Assembly (NCBI RefSeq): GCF_019956555.1
Contig: NZ_JAHBDQ010000014.1
Span: forward strand, 1-64,000
Direction of reading: 5' to 3'
Length of the DNA stretch: 64,000 bases
Source: Pseudomonas sp. A-RE-19
Lineage (GTDB): Bacteria; Pseudomonadota; Gammaproteobacteria; Pseudomonadales; Pseudomonadaceae
In this document: in pieces, positions 56,074 through 64,000 of the stretch
How the letters are laid out: the number at the start of each line of letters is the position of its first letter
Numbering within the stretch: position 1 is the first letter of the stretch
The notes under the pieces: model-generated
Told to the model about the DNA's origin: nothing
What the model saw: only the letters and a program-made list of their open reading frames with translations
The model's database searches: none
Program-made: the position numbers and the translations under genes

Positions 56074-57225
56074 ATGTTCGTGCACAAGACCGCACTGCTC
56101 AGTGCAATCACCACGGCGCTGCTGGCCAGCGCCAGCCTGCAGGCTGCCGAACCGCTGAAAGCTGTCGGCGCCGGCGAAGGACAGTTGGATATCGTCGCCT
56201 GGCCTGGCTATATCGAACGGGGCGAAACAGACAAGGCCTATGACTGGGTCAGCGGTTTCGAGAAGGAAACCGGCTGCAAGGTCAACGTCAAGACGGCCGG
56301 CACGTCCGATGAAATGGTCAGCCTGATGGCCAAGGGCGGTTATGACCTGGTGACGGCGTCCGGCGACGCCTCCCTGCGCCTGATCGCCGGTAAACGTGTG
56401 CAGCCAATCAATACCGCATTGATCCCCAACTGGAAGAATCTCGACCCGCGCCTGAAGGATGCACCGTGGTATGTGGTCAACAAGCAGACTTACGGCACCC
56501 CGTACCAGTGGGGCCCGAACGTGCTGATGTACAACACCAACGTGTTCAAGCAACCGCCAACCAGCTGGAGCGTGATATTCGACGCGCAAAACCTGCCTGA
56601 CGGCAAACCCAACAAAGGCCGGGTGCAAGCCTACGACGGCCCGATCTACATCGCCGACGCGGCGCTGTACCTCAAGAGCACCAAGCCGGAGTTGGGTATC
56701 CAGAACCCCTACGAGCTGACCGAAGCCCAGTACAAGGCTGTGCTTGATCTGCTGCGCGCTCAGCAAAAGTTGATCCATCGCTACTGGCACGACACCACCG
56801 TGCAAATGAGTGACTTCAAGAACGAAGGCGTGGTGGCCTCCAGCTCCTGGCCCTATCAGGTCAACGGCCTGATGAACGAGAAACAACCGATCGCCTCGAC
56901 CATCCCGAAAGAAGGCGCCACCGGGTGGGCCGACACCACCATGTTGCACGCCGAGGCCAAGCACCCGAACTGCGCTTACAAGTGGATGGACTGGTCGCTC
57001 AAGCCAAAGGTCCAGGGCGATGTGTCCGCCTGGTTCGGCTCGCTGCCGGCGGTCCCGGCGGGATGTAAGGAAAGCGAACTGTTGGGCGCCGAGGGGTGCA
57101 AGACCAACGGTTTCGACCAGTTCGACAAGATCGCCTTCTGGAAAACTCCGCAGGCTGAAGGTGGCAAGTTTGTGCCTTATAGCCGCTGGACCCAGGATTA
57201 CATCGCGATCATGGGCGGTCGTTAA
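56074..57225 (+). CDS. Polyamine ABC transporter substrate-binding protein (YdcS/PotF-like)
   Basis: 383 aa. Cleavable signal peptide (about 1-24, ending LQAAEP), then a PotD/PotF-type binding fold starting LDIVAWPGYIERG, with DLVTASGDASLRLI and YGTPYQWGPNVLMYNTNVF. The length and the gene order match E. coli YdcS of the ydcSTUVW cluster. Probably binds putrescine or spermidine in the periplasm. AGAGGG precedes the ATG. A REP pair separates it from the ATPase gene. Confidence 0.88.
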   Translation: MFVHKTALLSAITTALLASASLQAAEPLKAVGAGEGQLDIVAWPGYIERGETDKAYDWVSGFEKETGCKVNVKTAGTSDEMVSLMAKGGYDLVTASGDASLRLIAGKRVQPINTALIPNWKNLDPRLKDAPWYVVNKQTYGTPYQWGPNVLMYNTNVFKQPPTSWSVIFDAQNLPDGKPNKGRVQAYDGPIYIADAALYLKSTKPELGIQNPYELTEAQYKAVLDLLRAQQKLIHRYWHDTTVQMSDFKNEGVVASSSWPYQVNGLMNEKQPIASTIPKEGATGWADTTMLHAEAKHPNCAYKWMDWSLKPKVQGDVSAWFGSLPAVPAGCKESELLGAEGCKTNGFDQFDKIAFWKTPQAEGGKFVPYSRWTQDYIAIMGGR

Positions 57226-57233
57226 GCCCTCTT

Positions 57234-57293
57234 CGCGAGCAGGCTCGCTCCCACATTTGATCGCATTCCCCTGTGGGAGCGAGCCTGCTCGCG
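57234..57293. repeat. REPIN inside the ABC transporter operon
   Basis: Perfect 22-bp arms at 57234-57255 and 57272-57293 (TGTGGGAGCGAGCCTGCTCG class), between the binding-protein gene and the ATPase gene. In this position such a hairpin often protects the upstream message, allowing more binding protein than membrane subunits. Confidence 0.85.
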
Positions 57294-57329
57294 ATGTTTT
57301 TAAAGATTCAGATCTTTGGAGCACGCACC

Positions 57330-58367
57330 ATGACCCTCGCAGTCCAGTTCACCAACGTCTCCCGTCAATTCGGCGAAGTGAAGGCCGTTGACCGGGTTTC
57401 CATCGACATCCAGGACGGCGAGTTCTTTTCCATGCTGGGCCCTTCCGGCTCGGGCAAAACCACCTGCCTGCGCCTGATCGCCGGTTTCGAACAACCGAGC
57501 GCTGGCTCCATCCGTATTCATGGCGCCGAAGCCGCCGGGTTGCCGCCGTATCAGCGTGACGTGAACACCGTGTTCCAGGATTACGCGCTGTTCCCGCACA
57601 TGAACGTCCTCGACAACGTCGCCTACGGCTTGAAAGTCAAAGGCGTCGGCAAGGCTGAACGCCATAAACGCGCCGAAGAAGCCCTCGACATGGTCGCCCT
57701 CGGTGGCTACGGCGAGCGCAAACCGGTTCAACTTTCCGGCGGTCAGCGTCAGCGTGTGGCCCTGGCCCGCGCGTTGGTCAATCGCCCTCGCGTGTTGTTG
57801 CTCGACGAGCCCTTGGGCGCCCTCGACCTGAAGCTGCGCGAGCAAATGCAAGGCGAGCTGAAGAAGCTGCAACGCCAGCTCGGCATCACCTTCATTTTCG
57901 TCACCCACGACCAGACCGAAGCGCTGTCGATGTCCGACCGCGTGGCCGTGTTCAACAAGGGCCGCATCGAACAGGTCGACACGCCGCGCAACCTGTACAT
58001 GAAACCGGCAACCACCTTCGTCGCCGAATTCGTCGGCACTTCCAATGTGATTCGCGGCGATCTGGCGCGGCAGTTGAGTGGCAATCCACAGCCGTTTTCG
58101 ATCCGCCCGGAACACGTGCGTTTCGCCGAAGGCCCGCTGGCCAGCCATGAAATCGAAGTCAGCGGTCTGCTGCATGACATCCAGTACCAAGGCAGTGCGA
58201 CCCGCTATGAACTGAAGCTGGAAAACGGCCAGACGTTGAACATCAGCCAGGCCAACGTCCAGTGGCTGGATGTCAGCACGCAACATCAGACCGGGCAACG
58301 CATCAGCGCTCGTTGGGCACGCGAAGCGATGATCCCGCTGCACGACAATGTTGTGGGCGGGGTGTGA
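57330..58367 (+). CDS. Polyamine ABC transporter ATP-binding protein (YdcT/PotA-like)
   Basis: 345 aa. Walker A GPSGSGKTTC (about 37-46), Q-loop TVFQDYALFPHM, signature LSGGQRQRVALARAL, Walker B VLLLDEPLGALD and H-loop FVTHDQTEALS. A C-terminal TOBE-like regulatory domain follows from about 235. I chose the ATG at 57330; the open frame upstream lies in the REP repeat. It energises the two permeases that follow. Confidence 0.92.
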   Translation: MTLAVQFTNVSRQFGEVKAVDRVSIDIQDGEFFSMLGPSGSGKTTCLRLIAGFEQPSAGSIRIHGAEAAGLPPYQRDVNTVFQDYALFPHMNVLDNVAYGLKVKGVGKAERHKRAEEALDMVALGGYGERKPVQLSGGQRQRVALARALVNRPRVLLLDEPLGALDLKLREQMQGELKKLQRQLGITFIFVTHDQTEALSMSDRVAVFNKGRIEQVDTPRNLYMKPATTFVAEFVGTSNVIRGDLARQLSGNPQPFSIRPEHVRFAEGPLASHEIEVSGLLHDIQYQGSATRYELKLENGQTLNISQANVQWLDVSTQHQTGQRISARWAREAMIPLHDNVVGGV

Positions 58368-58368
58368 G

Positions 58369-59316
58369 ATGAACAGCGTGACGCTCACTCGAACCCCGAC
58401 CAGCGGCTCGCCGTTGCGCCGGTTTTCCAACCTGCTGTACCGACGGCCGAATCTGTATTTATCGATGCTATTGGTGCCGCCGTTGCTGTGGTTCGGCGCG
58501 ATTTACCTCGGCTCGCTGCTGACGTTGCTGTGGCAAGGTTTCTACACCTTCGATGACTTCACCATGGCGGTCACCCCCGACCTGACCCTGGCGAATTTCG
58601 CTGCGCTGTTCCAGCCGTCGAACTTCGACATCATCCTGCGCACCCTGAGCATGGCCGTCATCGTGTCCATCGCCAGCGCCGTGGTGGCGTTTCCGATCGC
58701 CTACTACATGGCGCGTTACACCACTGGCAAGACTAAGGCGTTTTTCTACATCGCGGTGATGATGCCGATGTGGGCCAGTTACATCGTCAAGGCTTACGCC
58801 TGGACTTTGCTGCTGGCCAAGGGCGGCGTGGCCCAGTGGTTCGTTCAGCACCTGGGGCTGGAGCCCGTGTTGCAGTTCGTGCTCGGGATTCCGGGAGTGG
58901 GCGGCAGCACCTTGTCGACCTCGCACCTGGGGCGGTTCATGGTGTTCGTCTACATCTGGCTGCCGTTCATGATCCTGCCGATCCAGGCTTCGCTGGAACG
59001 CCTGCCGCCCTCCTTGCTACAAGCCTCGGCGGACCTCGGCGCCAAGCCGCGCCAGACCTTCATGCAAGTGATTCTGCCGCTGTCGATTCCGGGCATCGCG
59101 GCCGGTTCGATCTTCACTTTTTCCCTGACCCTGGGCGACTTCATCGTGCCGCAACTGGTGGGCCCGCCGGGTTACTTCATCGGCAGCATGGTTTACGCCC
59201 AGCAAGGGGCAATCGGCAACATGCCGATGGCGGCGGCCTTTACCCTGGTGCCGATCGTGCTGATCGCCATTTACCTGTCCATCGTCAAACGTCTGGGGGC
59301 CTTCGATGCGCTCTGA
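58369..59316 (+). CDS. Polyamine ABC transporter permease 1 (YdcU/PotB-like)
   Basis: 315 aa. Six predicted spans, starting with [20 protein letters not shown]. The EAA-loop-like segment [20 protein letters not shown] contacts the ATPase. It starts 1 bp after the ATPase stop and overlaps the next permease by 11 bp, so the genes are coupled. Confidence 0.9.
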   Translation: MNSVTLTRTPTSGSPLRRFSNLLYRRPNLYLSMLLVPPLLWFGAIYLGSLLTLLWQGFYTFDDFTMAVTPDLTLANFAALFQPSNFDIILRTLSMAVIVSIASAVVAFPIAYYMARYTTGKTKAFFYIAVMMPMWASYIVKAYAWTLLLAKGGVAQWFVQHLGLEPVLQFVLGIPGVGGSTLSTSHLGRFMVFVYIWLPFMILPIQASLERLPPSLLQASADLGAKPRQTFMQVILPLSIPGIAAGSIFTFSLTLGDFIVPQLVGPPGYFIGSMVYAQQGAIGNMPMAAAFTLVPIVLIAIYLSIVKRLGAFDAL

Positions 59317-60130
59317 TTCCTCATCTCAAGATCAGGCTTCTTTAGGCCTGCGCATCGCGGCGTGGGGCGGGTTGGTGTTTCTGCACTTCCCGATCCTGAT
59401 CATCTTCCTTTACGCCTTCAATACCGAAGACGCGGCGTTCAGCTTTCCGCCCAAGGGCTTCACCCTGAAGTGGATCGGCGTCGCCTTCTCCCGGCCTGAC
59501 GTGCTGGATGCGATCAAGCTGTCGTTGCAGATCGCCTCCATCGCGACGCTGATTGCGATGGTCCTCGGCACCCTCGCGTCAGCGGCGTTGTACCGGCGGG
59601 ATTTCTTCGGCAAGCAAGGCATCTCGCTGATGCTGATCCTGCCGATCGCCCTGCCCGGGATCATCACCGGGATCGCCTTGCTGGCGACCTTCAAGACCCT
59701 GGGAATCGAGCCAGGAATGTTCACCATCATCGTCGGTCACGCGACCTTCTGTGTGGTGATCGTCTACAACAACGTCATCGCCCGCTTGCGCCGCACGTCA
59801 TACAGTTTGATCGAAGCGTCGATGGACCTTGGCGCCGATGGCTGGCAAACCTTCCGCTACATCGTCCTGCCGAACCTCGGCTCGGCGCTGTTGGCCGGGG
59901 GCATGCTGGCGTTCGCCCTGTCGTTCGACGAAATCATCGTCACCACCTTCACCGCCGGCCATGAACGCACCTTGCCGTTGTGGCTGCTCAACCAGCTCAG
60001 CCGCCCACGGGACGTGCCGGTGACCAATGTCGTCGCAATGCTGGTGATGATCGTGACCATGCTGCCGATTCTCGGCGCCTATTACCTGACCCGTGGTGGG
60101 GAAAGCGTTGCGGGCAGTGGCGGGAAATAA
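59306..60130 (+). CDS. Polyamine ABC transporter permease 2 (YdcV/PotC-like)
   Basis: 274 aa. Six predicted spans and the EAA loop [20 protein letters not shown]. The opening [20 protein letters not shown] and the region [17 protein letters not shown] are typical of PotC-type subunits. Starts inside the preceding permease gene. Confidence 0.9.
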   Translation: MRSDSSSQDQASLGLRIAAWGGLVFLHFPILIIFLYAFNTEDAAFSFPPKGFTLKWIGVAFSRPDVLDAIKLSLQIASIATLIAMVLGTLASAALYRRDFFGKQGISLMLILPIALPGIITGIALLATFKTLGIEPGMFTIIVGHATFCVVIVYNNVIARLRRTSYSLIEASMDLGADGWQTFRYIVLPNLGSALLAGGMLAFALSFDEIIVTTFTAGHERTLPLWLLNQLSRPRDVPVTNVVAMLVMIVTMLPILGAYYLTRGGESVAGSGGK

Positions 60131-60163
60131 CTGACAACTCATTCCCCTCTGGTGGAACGGAAA

Positions 60164-60263
60164 TCTAATGTGGGAGCGGGCTTGCTCGCGAAGAGGCCAT
60201 CACATTCAACATTGATGTTGACTGACCCACCGCCTTCGCGAGCAAGCCCGCTCCCACATTAGA
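60164..60263. repeat. REPIN: 30-bp inverted REP pair
   Basis: Perfect arms at 60164-60193 and 60234-60263 (TCTAATGTGGGAGCGGGCTT class). The loop ATTCAACATTGATGTTGACT closely resembles loops at 29.2 and 31.2 kb. It separates the permease genes from patD. Confidence 0.88.
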
Positions 60264-60310
60264 TCCGGTTCCCATAGAGGAAATACAACCGCTTCGATGA
60301 GGACAACGTC

Positions 60311-61735
60311 ATGCAAACCAAACTCTTGATCAACGGCCAACTCGTCAACGGCGACGGCCCCGCCCAAGCCGTGTTCAACCCGGCACTCGGCCGTGTACTG
60401 GTGGAAATCAACGAAGCCAGCGAAGCCCAGGTCGATGCCGCCGTGCAGGCCGCCGATACCGCCTTCGAAGGCTGGTCGCAAACCACGCCGAAAGAGCGCT
60501 CACTGCTGCTGCTCAAACTCGCCGACCTCATTGAAGCCCATGGCGAAGAGCTGGCCAAACTGGAATCGGACAACTGCGGCAAACCCTACAGCGCCGCGCT
60601 GAACGACGAGATCCCGGCGATTGCCGATGTCTTTCGTTTCTTCGCCGGTGCCAGCCGTTGCATGAGCGGTGCGCTGGGAGGGGAATACCTGCCCGGCCAC
60701 ACCTCGATGATCCGCCGCGACCCGGTGGGCGTGATTGCCTCCATCGCGCCGTGGAACTACCCGCTGATGATGGTCGCCTGGAAAATCGCCCCGGCCCTGG
60801 CCGCCGGTAATACCGTGGTGCTCAAGCCGTCGGAACAAACCCCTCTGACCGCCCTGCGCCTGGCAGAACTGGCGTCGGAAATCTTCCCGGCCGGCGTGCT
60901 TAACCTGGTGTTCGGTCGTGGTCCGACGGTCGGCAGCCCACTGGTCACTCACCCGAAAGTGCGCATGGTGTCGCTGACCGGCTCCATCGCCACCGGCTCG
61001 AACATCATTTCCAGCACCGCCAACAGCGTCAAGCGCATGCACATGGAACTGGGCGGCAAAGCCCCGGTGATCATCTTCGACGACGCCGACATCGACGCCG
61101 CCGTGGAAGGCATTCGCACCTTCGGTTTCTACAACGCCGGCCAGGACTGCACCGCCGCCTGCCGCATTTACGCGCAGGCGGGCATCTACGACCAGTTCGT
61201 CGAGAAGCTCGGTGCGGCCGTCAGCAGCATCAAGTACGGCTTGCAGGACGATCCATCGACGGAGCTGGGCCCGTTGATCAGCGCGCAGCATCGCGACCGC
61301 GTGACCGGGTTCGTCGAGCGAGCCATGGCGCAACCGCACATTCGGTTGATCACCGGTGGCAAAGCGGTGGAAGGCAATGGTTTCTTCTTCGAGCCGACAG
61401 TACTGGCCGACGCGCAACAGGACGACGAGATCGTGCGCCGCGAAGTGTTCGGCCCGGTAGTGTCGGTCACCCAGTTCACCGATGAAGCGCAAGCACTGGC
61501 CTGGGCCAACGATTCAGACTACGGCCTGGCATCGTCGGTCTGGACCGCGGACGTCGGCCGCGCCCATCGCCTGTCTGCACGCCTGCAGTACGGCTGCACC
61601 TGGGTGAACACCCACTTCATGCTGGTCAGCGAAATGCCGCACGGTGGTCAGAAACTGTCTGGTTATGGCAAAGACATGTCGATGTATGGGCTGGAGGACT
61701 ACACCGTTGTGCGGCATGTGATGTTCAAGCATTGA
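60311..61735 (+). CDS. patD: Gamma-aminobutyraldehyde dehydrogenase (PatD/YdcW type)
   Basis: 474 aa, exactly the length of E. coli PatD. Oxidises 4-aminobutanal, formed from putrescine by transamination, to GABA. Cofactor segment [31 protein letters not shown] with the general-base Glu, and catalytic Cys in [15 protein letters not shown]. Its position after the four ABC genes reproduces ydcSTUVW. It is a paralogue of the gene at 54494, most different at the N-terminus. Confidence 0.88.
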   Translation: MQTKLLINGQLVNGDGPAQAVFNPALGRVLVEINEASEAQVDAAVQAADTAFEGWSQTTPKERSLLLLKLADLIEAHGEELAKLESDNCGKPYSAALNDEIPAIADVFRFFAGASRCMSGALGGEYLPGHTSMIRRDPVGVIASIAPWNYPLMMVAWKIAPALAAGNTVVLKPSEQTPLTALRLAELASEIFPAGVLNLVFGRGPTVGSPLVTHPKVRMVSLTGSIATGSNIISSTANSVKRMHMELGGKAPVIIFDDADIDAAVEGIRTFGFYNAGQDCTAACRIYAQAGIYDQFVEKLGAAVSSIKYGLQDDPSTELGPLISAQHRDRVTGFVERAMAQPHIRLITGGKAVEGNGFFFEPTVLADAQQDDEIVRREVFGPVVSVTQFTDEAQALAWANDSDYGLASSVWTADVGRAHRLSARLQYGCTWVNTHFMLVSEMPHGGQKLSGYGKDMSMYGLEDYTVVRHVMFKH

Positions 61736-61739
61736 AAGC

Positions 61740-61822
61740 TTCGCGGGCAAGCCTCGCTCCTACAGGTTTGTGTCAATCAATGAAACGACGCGATCCCTGT
61801 AGGAGCGAGGCTTGCCCGCGAA
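61740..61822. repeat. REPIN: 27-bp inverted REP pair
   Basis: Perfect arms at 61740-61766 and 61796-61822, but in the opposite arrangement (tail-to-tail) to most pairs in the window: CTTCGCGGGCAAGCCTCGCT comes first. It lies just after the patD stop. Confidence 0.85.
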
Positions 61823-61898
61823 TGGCGTCGTCACGAACTCAAGGAAGACACCCCGCAACGTGCACCACCAGGTCCCACACCAAAAGCCAAACAAATTG

Positions 61899-61965
61899 AA
61901 CCGATCTAACACCCTCAATGCTGGCCACACTTCTATGTGGCAGGGTTGAGGGTGTTAGATCGGTT
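61899..61965. terminator. Long perfect hairpin at the convergent ends of patD and rloB
   Basis: 20-bp perfect arms AACCGATCTAACACCCTCAA (61899-61918) and its complement (61946-61965), with an inner GCCACA/TGTGGC stem and partial pairing outside (CCAAAC/GTTTGG). No T-run, so termination is uncertain. The final codons and TAA (61955-61957) of the extended rloB frame lie inside the right arm. Confidence 0.5.
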
Positions 61966-62581
61966 GTGGTTTGGAAAGTATTTCGAATTCATCCATCAGC
62001 AGATGGATTTCGGTGCTGGGATTGGGTTCGCCACTAATGGCGACGTCCTCGAGAATCTTGGGTGCCAAAGCTCTGGCTGTCTGAAAAGGCTCACCCAATA
62101 GCTGAGCAAATTAGCTGATGTCTTTGCCCTTCTGGTACTTATCCATGTTCGGCTTTTCTCTGAGGCTCTTGGCTACCAAGTCGCCCGGAGAGTTTTTCCC
62201 AACAGCTCTAAATGGCTTTCGATTGAAACCGAAGTGCAAAAGAAGCCAAAACTCAAAACAGGGAAACGATGCTATGACTTTGATTTTCGGATGAGGCCTC
62301 GCCAGATCTATGGCTCGCTCAAAACATAGGTGCGTATCGCGATCCAATGCACAAAACACTTTGTCGAAACGTTTCTGACGGGCAATGGCTCTTTCTACTA
62401 TACCGCTCGGGTGCGTGACTCCGCAGTGGGCAATTTCTACCTGAGCCTTGGCGCGAAAATGAAAGGCGGCCTCCTCCAGATACCGTTTTCCTGACTTGCT
62501 ATCTTCACACAGAACCAGCACTTGAGGCTGGGGCTTGAATCTTGATTTCTTCCGATCAAATGATGTTGTCGAGTGCACCAT
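61955..62581 (-). pseudogene. rloB: RloB-family (AbiLii-like) protein, interrupted by an in-frame stop
   Basis: The open part (62581-62111) encodes 156 aa: a basic start, VLVLCEDSKSGKRYLEEAAF typical of RloB, then VFCALDRDTHLCFE and SFPCFEFWLLLHFGF. It ends at TAA (62113-62111). The same frame then continues for 51 codons (FAQLLGEPFQTARALAPKIL ... NPSTEIHLLMDEFEIL) to TAA at 61957-61955. NPST(D/E)(V/I)xxL is what RloB proteins have near their C-terminus. So the ancestral gene was about 208 aa and one nonsense codon cut it. RloB has a TOPRIM-like nuclease fold and is the partner of an AAA ATPase in AbiL-like phage defence. GGAGGT precedes the ATG. It may be inactive, or a truncated product may still work. 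Confidence 0.8.
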
Positions 62582-62584
62582 TGG

Positions 62585-63838
62585 TCACCTCCGTCTGATC
62601 AGCGGCAAACCACGGTAACGGCCTTCAAAGTAGCGTTTCTCGACATCCTCACCCTCTCGCCCTTCAAAATCGTGAACGGAAAAAACACGGGTTGCACCAT
62701 TGGCATCGCGCTCAGTGAGCCAGAACTGATCACGCCGCAGAATTTTTGCATTCATTAGATGAGTGTCGTGAGTCGTAAAGATCAGCTGGGTTTCCAACTC
62801 GCTATCAAGATGTTTCCCGATCAGATCAGCGACTATTTCAGGATGGAGGCTGCTGTCCAACTCATCGACAGACAGTATCCCGCTTCCATCTGCGCAATTG
62901 ATCATGAACCAGGGCAGCCAAAAGCCAATCAGGTTTTTTGTGCCACCAGACTCTTCTGAGAAATCAAACTCTGCTGTTCCCAAAAGACTTGTATGCGTCA
63001 GGGTCACTTTGTCTTTCTGGGCCGCCACGAAGAACTCCTTAAGCGAGAGCTTCTTCTGGGTCGGAACAGCATCTGCATCCTCAATATTGAGTTGAATAGC
63101 AGACACTGGAATATCCACTGCCCTTAAGAACTCCTTTAAATCGACTGTGTAGTCCGAGGCAACCTGCAAAAACCTGATGGAGGCGGCAGAGAGCCCCATC
63201 ATGTTGTTCTGTTCAATGACAAGAAGACCGGTTTTAAACCAGGTAAACGGCGCTCGCAACTGAGCCAGTTCTTCGCTGCTGTTCGCAACGGCCTGCGAAA
63301 TAAACAACACCTTCGGACCTGTCAGGCGCCGCCAGGCATTGTGGACATCTTTGCCACCTTCAAGACTTGAACCAAAGACATACTGCTCTCCCTCATCACC
63401 AAAACGACGCTCATACAGCAGTGTTTCTTTCCCTTTGGGATAGGAGACCAGTTGCTCCTTGATTATCCGTTGCGAAGTAATGCGCAGAACAAACCTATAT
63501 CGGAGCTCGTTTTGAATGAAGTTGTACTCAAAAGAACTGGGCTCGTTCTTGAGCAGCGGGTCAAAACGAAACGGAGAAACCGGCAGCGGTTCATCATTTG
63601 AGGAGGGGGTCGTTGCGAGCAGGCGTCCCATGATCCCCATCGCCTGGATAAGAGAAGATTTACCGGACGCGTTCGGCCCGTAAATCGCCGCTACCTTCAA
63701 CAAGTCCGGTAATTTTTCGCCACTCACAGAAGGTTTGAATACATTGCGCTTTTTACTCAGGCGTGGGGTCGCAACCATGGACAGGGTTTGCGCATCACGG
63801 AAGGAGCGATAATTGGAAACCGAAAATTCGATCAACAT
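62585..63838 (-). CDS. rloA: RloA-like AAA/SMC-type ATPase (AbiLi-like)
   Basis: 417 aa. Opens MLIEFSVSNYRSFRDAQTLS, the usual start of overcoming-lysogenization/RloA ATPases. Walker A YGPNASGKSSL (about 53-63), Walker B region ILSVDELDSSLHPEI and H-loop FTTHDTHLM. The middle region is helical. It lies 3 bp upstream of rloB, so they form an operon. ATPase plus RloB pairs are known as candidate abortive-infection systems. I chose the ATG at 63838 (AGGA upstream); a GTG five codons earlier is possible. The gene is more AT-rich than its neighbours, consistent with horizontal transfer. Confidence 0.85.
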   Translation of the reverse strand: MLIEFSVSNYRSFRDAQTLSMVATPRLSKKRNVFKPSVSGEKLPDLLKVAAIYGPNASGKSSLIQAMGIMGRLLATTPSSNDEPLPVSPFRFDPLLKNEPSSFEYNFIQNELRYRFVLRITSQRIIKEQLVSYPKGKETLLYERRFGDEGEQYVFGSSLEGGKDVHNAWRRLTGPKVLFISQAVANSSEELAQLRAPFTWFKTGLLVIEQNNMMGLSAASIRFLQVASDYTVDLKEFLRAVDIPVSAIQLNIEDADAVPTQKKLSLKEFFVAAQKDKVTLTHTSLLGTAEFDFSEESGGTKNLIGFWLPWFMINCADGSGILSVDELDSSLHPEIVADLIGKHLDSELETQLIFTTHDTHLMNAKILRRDQFWLTERDANGATRVFSVHDFEGREGEDVEKRYFEGRYRGLPLIRRR

Positions 63839-64000
63839 GTAGAAATCCTGCACTTAATTCCTGAAAGCAGAATAAATATAGGAAAAACCATTCATTTGGC
63901 GCTGTCTCCCTGCACCTCGTGCAAAAACAGGAAATTCCTACAGATGGAGCCTTCCAGCAAATGCAACGATTCCTACAACAAGCGTCGCCAGAGTAGACTT
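63839..64000. other. Right-edge intergenic sequence
   Basis: No gene visible. It should hold the rloA promoter (leftward). ATTCCTACA- and ATTCCTACAA-type words (63,934 and 63,970) recur but do not form a clear repeat array. Confidence 0.35.

Overview
The window is chromosomal DNA of a Pseudomonas, most likely from the P. fluorescens group. The evidence is high-GC coding sequence, gene content and order matching pseudomonads, and many REP/REPIN hairpins of the P. fluorescens type. From memory, and not checked here, the order of most genes matches two separate blocks of the P. aeruginosa PAO1 chromosome. One runs from ndvB through dapE and rlmA to a cold-shock gene. The other runs from plsB through mexJKL, rsmJ, tsaB, adk, ppc, lptF, lysS and prfB to the wsp operon.

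Layout. 1-6,900: tcdA, an NdvB-type GH17/GT2 glucan synthase, dapE-rlmA, a small conserved protein and a cold-shock protein. 6,970-7,290: a 270-bp cloverleaf-like non-coding element flanked by TA, then a terminator-like hairpin directly before plsB. 7,289-11,420: plsB, a YbaY-type lipoprotein, a DUF4197 protein, and a DUF6124 protein with a long structured leader. 12,150-17,070: mexK and mexJ, divergent from mexL, with a palindromic operator. 17,200-25,570: rsmJ, a protein with an internal repeat, an ICL/PEP-mutase-like enzyme, a DUF72 protein, tsaB, adk and ppc. 25,780-34,850: a small conserved protein, a DUF4398/OmpA lipoprotein pair with an AlgU-type promoter, an alpha/beta hydrolase, a MATCAP-like QEGLA-motif metallopeptidase candidate, a lipoprotein, a TetR regulator, lysS, and prfB with its programmed +1 frameshift.

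35,075-44,453 is an accessory island between prfB and wspR. It holds an orphan type VI secretion module: VgrG, a DUF4123 adaptor, a VasX-like multi-membrane-span effector of 1,244 aa, and two tandem membrane proteins that are probable immunity proteins. A remnant of the effector's C-terminus lies between the two immunity copies, so effector tail plus immunity gene were duplicated as one unit. A protein with two AP2-like segments closes the island.

44,518-52,969 is the complete wspABCDEFR surface-sensing chemosensory operon (minus strand), ending in the diguanylate cyclase WspR. After a REP cluster and a remnant of a DUF533/TerB-like gene comes a polyamine locus (53,480-61,735). It holds a LysR regulator, a gamma-aminobutyraldehyde dehydrogenase paralogue, a four-gene ABC importer laid out like E. 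coli ydcSTUV, and a second PatD-type dehydrogenase.

The right end holds a rloAB (AbiL-like) candidate anti-phage pair. Its rloB frame is broken by one in-frame TAA, while about 52 further codons of plausible RloB C-terminus remain open behind it.

No rRNA gene, tRNA gene or CRISPR array was seen. The most interesting points are the rebuilt T6SS toxin/immunity module, the structured leader of the DUF6124 gene, the TA-flanked element before plsB, and the nonsense-interrupted rloB.
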